DNA of 23,638 nt from Priapulus caudatus (taxonomy: Eukaryota; Priapulida; Priapulimorpha; Priapulimorphida; Priapulidae). A program made the translations under genes and the position numbers. A model generated the notes under the pieces. It was not told the origin of the DNA. It ran no database searches and saw only the letters and a list, made by a program, of their open reading frames with translations. The DNA is taken from the NCBI RefSeq assembly GCF_000485595.1, contig NW_014581831.1, positions 1,007 through 24,644 of the forward strand, written 5' to 3'. Positions 1-6,634 of the stretch are shown here, in pieces (position 1 is the stretch's first letter; each line of letters begins with the position of its first letter).

Positions 1-148
1 TATGTGTATCATAATTATGTATAATGTTAGATATTATCAAGTATGTGTATCATAATTATGTATAATGTTAGATATTATCATGTATGTGTATCATAATTAT
101 GTATAATGTTAGATATTATCATGTATGTGTATCATAATTATGTATAAT
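1..148. repeat. Satellite C, 41-bp AT-rich tandem array (first block)
   Basis: Near-identical 41-bp units built on TATGTGTATCATAATTATGT followed by ATAATGTTAGATATTATCATG repeat head to tail about 3.5 times. The array continues at 655-1422 and 2308-2470 in the same orientation. It is non-coding and AT-rich. The next block, 149-316, is a copy of 2471-2689, so this stretch may duplicate 2308-2470. Confidence 0.93.
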
Positions 149-316
149 AATCACATGTACTATTCCCTCTCATGTACAATCACCCCTAATGTATAATGTC
201 ACCTTTGACCTTTCACCTTTTTGACATTTTACCTAATGTACAGTGATCCCTGACCTTTCACCTTTGACGGACAGTGCCCCTGACCTTTGCCCTCTAATGT
301 TCAGTGACCCCTGATC
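149..316. repeat. TGACCT-rich block, copy 1
   Basis: This block starts with AATCACATGTACTATTCCC and runs through several degenerate repeats of the words TGACCTTT, CACCTTTGAC and TAATGTACAGTGA. It matches 2471-2689 base for base over long stretches, with small deletions, and stops at a single N at 317. It could be a real dispersed repeat, or the scaffold end of the same sequence placed twice. Confidence 0.85.
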
Positions 317-317
317 N

Positions 318-654
318 ATATCACCAGTATGCCGGATATCTCAATACATAACATTTTAAGCTCAATCTACATGGCTAATTACAACATTCCTGTATTTGAG
401 CTATGCATAACTTTTCGACTCCACACATTTTGGTGAAATAATGGCGCGCAATCTTTTAAAGTTGGCCGCCATACGGGCAGTTTGGCAAAGTGACCCGAAA
501 GTCCATCAAGTGATTTTGGGACACTTCATATATCAGGCTAACCAAAAATCCATGTTGGATCTTGTTCACCTCCTTGTAATGAAACCCAAATTTTGGAGGG
601 CTGGCTCGACTATTGTTAAATAATCACATGTGATGACCTGTCATGTAAAAATGT
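318..654. other. Non-repetitive interval between satellite blocks, no gene recognised
   Basis: This is about 340 bases of apparently unique sequence between the N at 317 and satellite C. A 60-codon open frame at 441-623 on the + strand starts ATGGCGCGC, but I see no known motif, no signal peptide and no splice context that favours it. The motif ATGGCGCGCAATC...TTGGCCGCCAT resembles interspersed-repeat sequence more than coding sequence, which is an impression only. Confidence 0.5.
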
Positions 655-1422
655 TAATAGTATTCATGTATGTGTATCATAATTTAATGTATAATGTTTT
701 AGATGATTATCATGTATGTGTATTCATTAATTATGTATAATGTTGTAGATATTATCATGATATGTGTATCATAATTATGTATAATGTTAGATATTATCAT
801 GTAGGGGCCTATGTGTATCATAATTATGGTATAATGTTAGATATTATCATGTATGTGTATCATAATTATGTATAATGTTAGATATTATCATGTATGTGTA
901 TCATAATTATGTATAATGTTAGATATTATCATGTATGTTATATATTATGTATAATGTTAGATATTATCATGTATGTGTATCATAATTATGTATAATGTTA
1001 GATATTATCATGTATGTGTATCATAATTATGCGTATATGTTAGATATTATCATGTATGGTATTCTTCATAATTATGCCCTTAAATGTTAGTATATTATTC
1101 ATGTATGTGTATCATAATTTATTATAATGTTAGATATTTATTCATGTATGTGTATTTCATGAATTATGTATAATGTTAGATATTATCATGTATGTGTATC
1201 ATATTATGTATAATGCCGATCACATGTTTATTCCCTCTCATGTACCATGTTAGATATTATCATGTATGTATATCAATAATTATGTATAATAATCACATGT
1301 ACTATCTCCCTCTCATGCTACCATATTAGATATTATCATGTAATGTGTATCATAATTATGTATTAATAATCCATACATGTACTATTCCCTCCTTCATGTA
1401 CCTATTAGATTATCATGTATGT
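655..1422. repeat. Satellite C, main block with higher-order inserts
   Basis: About 18 units of the 41-bp repeat. Units at 655-830 and 1030-1422 carry many 1-2 base insertions, while 830-1020 is nearly perfect. From about 1210 onward some units are followed by an extra segment of roughly 35 bp, AATCACATGTACTATTCCC then TCTCATGTACC. The same words begin the TGACCT-rich block, so the array ends in a composite higher-order repeat. The block is cut at 1422 by the fold-back element and resumes at 2308 in the same orientation. Confidence 0.92.
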
Positions 1423-1770
1423 CAGAGCAGATAATACACAAAGAGTGGCGGAGCCGATTCCTGCATTGTTAACCGACTTTTTCTTCATCAAAATCTATGC
1501 CACAATAAAGCAACAAGTGTATACGTCCCAGGTTAGTTTATGACCACTAATCACTCACCGTCATGTGTACTGACTATCGTTTAATATATTTTGCTAGCGT
1601 ATTGCCTTGTAAATCGTAATCTTGCACGAGCTGAATTCGATAAATTTACGCAAAAATGGCCGAGCTTTTTGCGGAGGTGGTTTAGACAATATTAAAGCTA
1701 TCGCTGCGCCAAATATTGTAGCAACGGACGGTTTTCCAAATATTGCGTTGCCCGAGATAGGGACTTAATC
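1423..1770 (+). repeat. Left inverted arm of fold-back element
   Basis: This arm pairs with 1960-2307 over almost its whole length, with scattered indels. Well-matched islands lie at 1455-1465, 1610-1637 and 1720-1735. The inner boundary is approximate because pairing decays around GGGACTTAATCG. Confidence 0.75.
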
Positions 1771-1959
1771 GTACTTGAATTACCTGCGGCGTGCGTAATG
1801 TGATTACTTACTCCAAACTACTACAGAGAATATTGTTATTATTGTATGTATTCTTATGTAAGCGATAGTATGTCACATTTCTTTGTCTGCCGTATCGACA
1901 ATAACTGAGCAGCGTCTCCCAGGTTCTGTCACGAGAATCGAAAATTCGAAATTTAGATT

Positions 1960-2307
1960 GCTCTCAACCCTAGTCGGGGCAGCGAATGATTTTGGAACCC
2001 CCCCCCCACCCCGTCCGTTGCTATTATAGCGGCCGATAGCTTCTTAAAATAATGGCTAAAACAGGTCATAGCAAACAGCGGTAAAGTCGTAGCGAATTCA
2101 GCTCGTGCAAGATTACGATTTAGCAGCAATAGCTAGCAAAGTATATGTAAAAGAATTCAGTACATTGACGGTTGATGATTATGCGTCATAAGTAAGCTGA
2201 GGAACGTATAGCACTTGCTTCTTTATTGGTGCGCAAATTTTGATGAGGAAAAATCGGTTAAAAATGCGGGAATCGGCTGCGCACGGCTTGTGTTTATCTG
2301 CATCTTG
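1960..2307 (-). repeat. Right inverted arm of fold-back element
   Basis: This is the reverse complement of the left arm. It contains a run of nine C at about 2000-2008 with no counterpart in the left arm, so there is slippage or a sequencing error inside the arm. Confidence 0.75.
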
Positions 2308-2470
2308 ATGTTGTGTACTCATAATATGTATAATGTTGAGATAATTAATCATGTATGTTATATAAATTATGTATAATCGAATAGTCACATACATGTTACT
2401 GATTCCCTCTCATGTACCATATTAGACTATTATTATCATGTATGTGTATTGTATCATAATTATGTATAAT
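2308..2470. repeat. Satellite C, block after the fold-back element
   Basis: About four noisy 41-bp units, interrupted by the ACATGTTACTGATTCCCTC segment seen in the higher-order part of the main block. It leads directly into the second TGACCT-rich block. Confidence 0.85.
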
Positions 2471-2689
2471 GATCACATGTACTATTCCCTCTCATGTACA
2501 ATCACCCCTAATCTGTAATGTCACCTTTGACCTTTCACATTTTTGACATTTTACCTAATGTACAGTGATTCCTGGCCTTTGACCTATAATGTAGAGTGAG
2601 TTCTGACCTTTCACCTTTGACGGACAGTGCCCCTGACCTTTGCCCTCTAATGTTCAGTGACCCCCGACCTTTGACCTCTGCTTCGTTAG
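2471..2689. repeat. TGACCT-rich block, copy 2, intron 3' end before kinesin exon A
   Basis: This block holds repeated TGACCTTTGACC-like words, a longer version of 149-316. It forms the last ~220 bases of the intron before exon A and ends in the acceptor CTTCGTTAG. The strand is pyrimidine-rich, which may serve as the polypyrimidine tract. GACCTTTGACCT at 2666-2677 reads AGGTCAAAGGTC on the other strand, a direct repeat of nuclear-receptor half sites spaced by one base. I do not claim it is functional. Confidence 0.75.
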
Positions 2690-2846
2690 GGAGCTGACCT
2701 TGAGGATTCGATGAAGATGGGGATCATTCCCCGGATAGTTCAGGACATCTTCAATCACATCTATGGGATGGACGAAAACCTTGAATTCCACATCAAGGTC
2801 TCCTACTTCGAAATCTACATGGATAAAATACGTGACTTGCTAGATG
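2690..2846 (+). CDS. KIF5: Kinesin-1 heavy chain, motor-domain exon A (partial gene)
   Basis: This internal exon encodes 52 codons plus one base of the plus-end-directed microtubule motor that carries vesicles and organelles. The protein reads [10 protein letters not shown], then [20 protein letters not shown], then [20 protein letters not shown], ending [13 protein letters not shown] and the [14 protein letters not shown] block are hallmark kinesin-1 sequence in the middle of the motor, downstream of the P-loop exon, which is outside the window. The start is set by the acceptor GTTAG before 2690 and by an in-frame TAG at 2687-2689. The end is set by the donor G|GTAGGT at 2847. The exon ends in phase 1, and its last G combines with TG at 6100 to make the Val codon expected after LLD. 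Methionine in EIYMDK is a conservative change from the common leucine. No frameshifts are visible. The family call is very secure; the exact exon start is slightly less so. Confidence 0.95.
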
Positions 2847-2896
2847 GTAGGTGCTGCAGGCGGTCGTGTAGATCGCATCGCCATGGAAACCACGGT

Positions 2897-3064
2897 TGTC
2901 AGAAACAAAATTAGCCTTGATGTTACTCTTAATGCTAACGTTGTCTTGTAGACTGTTGTCTGTTGACAGAAGCATGGGATTCGAGTTTCTCATATGCAGT
3001 GTATGCAGACCCGGTCTATGAGAAAATGTTAAGACCAGTGTTAAGACTAATTTTGTTTCTGACA
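2897..3064. repeat. Short inverted-repeat (MITE-like) element in the intron
   Basis: TGTCAGAAACAAAATTAG at the left end is the exact reverse complement of CTAATTTTGTTTCTGACA at the right end. Pairing continues loosely inward (CCTTGATGTTACTCTTAA against TTAAGACCAGTGTTAAGA). A second small inverted pair, TTTCTCATA/TATGAGAAA, lies inside. There is no open frame of note and no clear target duplication. It could be a miniature DNA transposon or just a hairpin. Confidence 0.6.
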
Positions 3065-3086
3065 ATGGGTGCTGCCCCTGGCTTTA

Positions 3087-3257
3087 TGCTCATATTTGAA
3101 TGGTAGGTGGAGTGGGTTGCATAGAAAGCCTGGTTTGTGCGAGGGAAGAGCGAATTTATTTGTAGTTCTAGGGTGCTTATATTTGAATGGTAAGTGGAAT
3201 TTGGCATTGAAAGCCTTCTTCATGGGGGAGAGAGAATTTATCTGTAGTTGCAGGGTA
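3087..3257. repeat. 87-bp tandem duplication in the intron
   Basis: Two diverged copies start TGCTCATATTTGAATGG (3087) and TGCTTATATTTGAATGG (3174). Both continue through GAAAGCC, then GA(A/G)TTTAT, then TGTAGTT-AGGG. The beginning of a third copy may follow at 3255. Non-coding. Confidence 0.75.
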
Positions 3258-3322
3258 TATTTAGAAGTAGATTCAGATGTGGGGAAACTGTAACAGAAAG
3301 TGTAGATCTACATTCTTTCTAT

Positions 3323-3552
3323 CGTGCCCCTCCCCCCTACATTACACATGGGGTGCTCCTCCCCCCTACATCACACATGCCGTGCCCCTCCCCCCTACAT
3401 CACACATGGCGTGCCCCTCCCCCCTACATCACACATGGCGTGCCCCTCCCCCCTACATCACACATGGTGTGCCCCTCCCCCCTACATCACACATGACGTG
3501 CCCCTCCCCCCTACATCACACATGGCGTGCCCCTCCCCCCTACATCACACAC
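3323..3552 (+). repeat. Minisatellite A, 29-bp C-rich array, forward
   Basis: About eight copies of a 29-bp unit whose core is CCCCTCCCCCCTACATCACA followed by CATGGCGTG. Copies are almost identical. Open frames here read the repeat in all three phases and contain only PLPPTSHM-type repeats, so they are not genes. The array passes directly into reverse satellite B at about 3553. Confidence 0.95.
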
Positions 3553-4833
3553 ACTGCACTGAGCCAAACCTAGCTATCCATTCCATCCACCCGTGCTCAC
3601 TGACATCTGCAGCCCTACCTAGCGATGCTATCCCCCATCCATCCACCCTCATGCACGGACACTGAGCCTACCTAGCTATCCATCCATCCCATCACTCATC
3701 ACTGACACTTGAGGCCTACCAGCATGGCTACTCCATCCCATCACTCTCAATTCACTGAACCACTGAGCCTACCTAGCATCCCTATCCATCCATCCAACCC
3801 TCATCACTGACACTGAGCCTACCTTTAGCATGCCTATCATCCATCCACCTCATCACTGACACTGACGCCTACCTAGTCATGCTCATCCATCGCACTCCAC
3901 CCTCATCCACTGACACTGAGACTAGCCTAGCATGCTTATCCATCCCATTCACCCCTCATCACTGACACTGAGCTACCCTAGCATGCTACTTCCTCCATCC
4001 ACCCTCATCACCTGACACTGAGCCCCCCTACCTAGCTATCCATCCAGTCCACCTTCATCACTGACACTGAGGCCTACCTAGCTATCTATCCATCCACATC
4101 TGCATCACTGACACATGAGCCTACCTATGCTATCTATCCATCCACCCTCATCACTGACACTGAGCCCTACCTAGCTACTCCATCCATCAGCCCTCATCAT
4201 GACACACTGGAGCCTACCTAAGCTATCCATCCATCACCTCATCACTGACACTGCAGCCCTACCTAGCATGCTTATCCATCCACCCTTCTTCACTTGACAC
4301 TGCAGCCTATCTAGCATGCTATCCATCATCCGCCCTCATCACGTGACACTGCAGCCTACCCTAGCATGCTATCCATACATCCACCCTCATCACTGACACG
4401 AGCCTTACCCTATAGCTATCCAATCCATCCAGCTCATCACTGACACTTGAGCCTACCTAGCATGGCTATCCATCCATCCACCCTCATCACTGACACCTGA
4501 GCCTACCTAGCATGCTAGCCATCCATCCCCCTTCATCACTTGACACTGAGCCTACCTAGCTCTATCCATCCATCCACCCCTCATCACTGCACACGAGCCC
4601 TACCTGAGCATGCTCATCCATCCAATCACCCTCATCGCTGGACAACTGCAGCGTACCCTAGCCATGGCCTATCTATCCATCACCCTCATCACTGAACTGA
4701 AGCCTACCTAGCATGGCTATCCATCCATCCACCCTCATCACTGCACACTGAGCTATCCTATTCATGCACCACCATCCATCGCTCATCACTGACAGCTTAG
4801 CCTACTAACATGCTATCCATCCATCCCACCTCA
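3553..4833 (-). repeat. Satellite B array, reverse orientation (block 1)
   Basis: About 27 units of the 48-bp satellite, recognised by GAGCCTACCTAGCATGCTAT, CCATCCATCCACCCTCATCA and CTGACACT. This is the reverse complement of the array at 6635-14285. Units carry many 1-2 base insertions. Followed by the linker and reverse minisatellite A, it is the mirror image of 6303 onward. Confidence 0.93.
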
Positions 4834-4945
4834 TGGATAAATGCCCCCCCCCACCTTCTTCTTCTACACTGTACCATGGGTATGGTGCGTGTGGCAGGTT
4901 GTTAGGAGTGTTGACCGGGATTTCATCTTTTGATGCCCATGGTTA
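4834..4945 (-). repeat. Linker U, reverse copy
   Basis: This is the reverse complement of 6521-6634. The shared landmarks are the poly-C run before CACCTTCTTCTTCTACACTG, then GTGCGTGTGGCAGG, GTGTTGACCGGGATTT and GCCCATGG. It joins satellite B to minisatellite A in the same relative order as the forward copy, so the whole block is inverted as one unit. Confidence 0.88.
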
Positions 4946-5410
4946 CCATGTTGTCGATGTAGGGGCGGAGGGGCCACTCATCGATTGTGATGCTAGGGCG
5001 GAGGGGCACGCCATTAGGTGATGAGGGGGAGCGGGCGCACGCCATGTTGAGTAGGGGGGACGGCACGTTCAACGCTGTGAACTGCTAGGGGGGAGTGGCA
5101 CGCCATGGTGCGATTAGGGCGGGCAGCGTGCACGTTATGTGTGATTGTTAGGGGGAGGGCACGTTAGTGCGATGTAGGGGGATCGGCACGCCATCGTGTA
5201 TGTAGGGCGGGGGGGGCACCCATGTTGATGTAGGGGGAGGGGCACGCCATGTGTTGATTAGGGGGAGGCCGCGCACGTCATGGTGATGTTAGAGGAGGCA
5301 GGGCACGACCATGTGCTGATGTAGGGCGGTAGGGCACGCCATGTGCTGATGTAGGGGGGAGGCGGCACGCCATTGCTGATGTAGCAGTAGGGGGCGAGCG
5401 GACATGCCCA
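4946..5410 (-). repeat. Minisatellite A, reverse and noisy
   Basis: About 15 units of GATGTAGGGGGGAGGGGCACG plus CCATGTT, the complement of minisatellite A. They carry abundant single-base insertions and substitutions, in contrast to the near-perfect forward copies at 3323-3552 and 6303-6520. The block ends at a single N at 5411. Confidence 0.85.
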
Positions 5411-5411
5411 N

Positions 5412-5627
5412 CCTTGAGGGCATTGGTCCCATCCATCCATCCACCTCACAAGCCCTGACACCCCTGGACCTACCTAATATGCCATCATCGACGCCTCGAT
5501 CACTGGAAACACTGGACCTGACCTAAGCAATGCTATCGCATCCATTTACCCCTCCTCGCCTGACACTGAGGGCCCTCCTAGCGATGCTAGTCCAGTCATC
5601 CACCTCGATCACGTGACGACTGAGTAG
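5412..5627 (-). repeat. Satellite B, reverse, noisy (block 2)
   Basis: Degraded reverse units (CCATCCATCCACCTC, CTGACAC, GACCTACCTAA) run from the N at 5411 to a turning point at about 5628. There the sequence folds back on itself into clean forward satellite B. Confidence 0.8.
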
Positions 5628-5731
5628 GCTCAGTGTTAGTGATGAGGGTGGATGGATGGATAGATAGCTAGGTAGGCTCAGTGTCAGTGATGAGGGTGGA
5701 TGGATGGATAGCTAGGTAGGCTCAGTGTCAG
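5628..5731 (+). repeat. Satellite B, short forward block
   Basis: About 2.3 clean forward units (GTAGGCTCAGTGTTAGTGAT, GAGGGTGGATGGATGG) of the short variant lacking ATGC in AGCATGCT. It runs into CAGCGTTGCTCTCCACACTT, exactly as the long array does at 14285. Confidence 0.9.
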
Positions 5732-5872
5732 CGTTGCTCTCCACACTTATGTGAGTGCATTTATAATCAGTCTCCACCAGTTACCCTCCAGCTACCGGTC
5801 CATGTTATTGTGGTAAGTGCATGCTCAGTAACTCCACCCTCTATTATGTGATGTGGGCGAGGGGGGGGCAAG

Positions 5873-5990
5873 TGAGTGTTATGTATGCAAGCGAGTCTCA
5901 TGTATGCAAGCGAGTCTTATGTATGCAAGCGAGTCTTATGTATGCAAGCGAGTGTTATGTATGCAAGCGAGTCTTATGTATGCAAGTTTC
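5873..5990 (+). repeat. 19-bp tandem repeat
   Basis: Six copies of TATGTATGCAAGCGAGTCT with variants at two positions (GTCTCA, GTGTTA). A short remnant with insertions (TATGTATGCAATGCACGAG) is found at the matching place, about 14709-14775. Confidence 0.93.
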
Positions 5991-6058
5991 CCTCGTTCAG
6001 TAACGCCGACCTTTTTTTTTCTCGAAAATTCGTCAAGTGTTCGAGGTAGCATTTCGTG

Positions 6059-6072
6059 GTAACCATGGTTAC
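6059..6072. other. Perfect 14-bp palindrome near the 3' splice site
   Basis: GTAACCATGGTTAC is a perfect inverted repeat 27 bases upstream of the AG at 6098-6099. A one-base-longer form, GTAACCAATGGTTAC, occurs at the matching place in the second copy. No known role is implied. Confidence 0.6.
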
Positions 6073-6099
6073 TACTATTATTCATGATTCTGTTTGCAG

Positions 6100-6155
6100 T
6101 GACGAAGACAAACCTGGCGGTGCATGAGGATAAGAACAGAGTTTCGTACGTCAAG
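6100..6155 (+). CDS. KIF5: Kinesin-1 heavy chain, motor-domain exon B (partial gene)
   Basis: This 56-base internal exon completes the split Val codon and adds 18 residues, TKTNLAVHEDKNRVSYVK. In kinesin-1 proteins this sequence directly follows DIRDLLD-type sequence, and the usual form is KTNL(S/A)VHEDKNRVPYVK. The acceptor is CTGTTTGCAG and the donor is AAG|GTAAGA. It ends in phase 0. Serine stands where most kinesin-1 proteins have proline (NRVSYVK); I cannot tell whether that is real or an error. The region precedes the switch I motif of the ATPase, which should be on a later exon. I do not see that exon (no SSRSHS or LAGSE motif) in the rest of the window. Together with exon A this gives about 71 contiguous motor-domain residues. 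Confidence 0.95.
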
Positions 6156-6209
6156 GTAAGAAATAATAGATATTAGTCGTCATTAATTTATCACGTGCAT
6201 GATTTAATA

Positions 6210-6301
6210 ACGTAGTCAATAGTAATCGGACCCACCACCCAGTGTTTGCACTGTTGTATTGCGTGGTTTTCTCATGTAATAGTAATCGGACCCACCACCC
6301 A
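6210..6301 (+). repeat. 60-bp tandem repeat, clean 1.5 copies
   Basis: The unit begins TAATCGGACCCACCACCCAG and ends TGGTTTTCTCATGTAATAG. One full copy and the start of a second are present, cut by a single N at 6302. More copies lie at 15082-15440. Confidence 0.85.
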
Positions 6302-6302
6302 N

Positions 6303-6520
6303 CCCTACATCACACATGGTGTGCCCCTCCCTCCTACAGCACACATGACATGCCCCTCCCCCCTACATCACACATGGCGTGCCCCTCCCCCTACAGCACA
6401 CATGACATGCCCCTCCCCCCTACATCACACATGGTGTGCCCCTCCCCCCTACATCACACATGGCGTGCCCCTCCCCCCTACATCACACATGGCGTGCCCC
6501 TCCCCCCTACATCACACATG
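6303..6520 (+). repeat. Minisatellite A, forward (second array)
   Basis: About 7.5 clean copies of the 29-bp C-rich unit, equivalent to 3323-3552. Two copies carry a TACAGCACACATGACA variant. It follows directly after an N, so its attachment to the exon B module is doubtful. Confidence 0.94.
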
Positions 6521-6634
6521 TAATCCATGGGCATAAAATATTAAATCCCGGTCAACACTCATAACACACCCTGCCACACGCACCCATACCCATGCACAGT
6601 GTAGAAGAAGAAGGTGGGGGGGGGGCATTTATCC
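6521..6634 (+). repeat. Linker U, forward copy
   Basis: Non-repetitive sequence between minisatellite A and satellite B. Landmarks are AAATCCCGGTCAACACTC, CCTGCCACACGCACCC, GTGTAGAAGAAGAAGG and a G-run. The inverted copy is at 4834-4945. Confidence 0.88.

Larger units (their letters stand above)
1423..2307. mobile_element. Fold-back (long terminal inverted repeat) non-autonomous DNA element
   Basis: The left arm (about 1423-1770) and right arm (about 1960-2307) are inverted copies of each other. Left CAGAGCAGATAATACACA pairs with the complement of right TGTTTATCTGCATCTTG. Left GCCGATTCC pairs with right GGAATCGGC. Left TCGTAATCTTGCACGAGCTG pairs with right CAGCTCGTGCAAGATTACGA. Left TAGCAACGGACGG pairs with right CCGTCCGTTGCTA. 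The arms leave a loop of roughly 190 bases and hold no transposase frame, so the element would need one in trans. It sits inside satellite C, and the satellite keeps the same orientation on both sides, as expected for a true insertion. ATGT lies immediately outside both ends (1419-1422 and 2308-2311) and may be part of a target duplication. The left tip CAGAG recalls hAT ends, but the right tip fits poorly, so I leave the family open. Confidence 0.78.
2847..6099 (+). other. Kinesin intron between exons A and B, as assembled
   Basis: This intron begins GTAGGTGC and ends TTTGCAG. The flanking exon phases match (1 base plus 2 bases gives a Val codon), so these two sites can be a genuine splice pair. 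Inside are an inverted-repeat element, an 87-bp duplication, minisatellite A, reverse satellite B, a linker, reverse minisatellite A, a snap-back and forward satellite B. Much of 3553-5627 duplicates later sequence in reverse, so the true length and order are uncertain. Confidence 0.7.
5732..6301 (+). repeat. Exon B module, clean copy
   Basis: This interval holds, in order, GCGTTGCTCTCCACACTTAT, one copy of the 53-bp repeat, a 19-bp tandem array, a T-run, kinesin exon B and one and a half copies of the 60-bp repeat. The same order, expanded and indel-rich, recurs at 14286-15440. The sequence here is clean and the exon is intact, so I take it as the reliable version. Confidence 0.85.

Noticed and set aside
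441-623. 60-codon open frame starting MARNLLKLAAIRAVW
   Set aside because: Short, no recognised motif, embedded between satellite blocks, no supporting splice or promoter signals.
1-1422. CRISPR-like regular repeats in the 41-bp array
   Set aside because: Units are contiguous with no unique spacers, and the context is animal nuclear DNA.
1423-2307. Fold-back element as a long-read hairpin artefact
   Set aside because: The surrounding satellite keeps one orientation on both sides, and there is a ~190-base loop; a read hairpin would invert the satellite too.
2179-2394. Minus-strand 71-codon frame at the right end of the fold-back element
   Set aside because: It crosses from the element into satellite C, so it cannot be a conserved gene of either; there is no transposase motif.
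3248-3665. Three overlapping + strand open frames with PLPPTSHM-type repeats
   Set aside because: They are the three phases of the 29-bp minisatellite; there is no start context, domain or conserved end.
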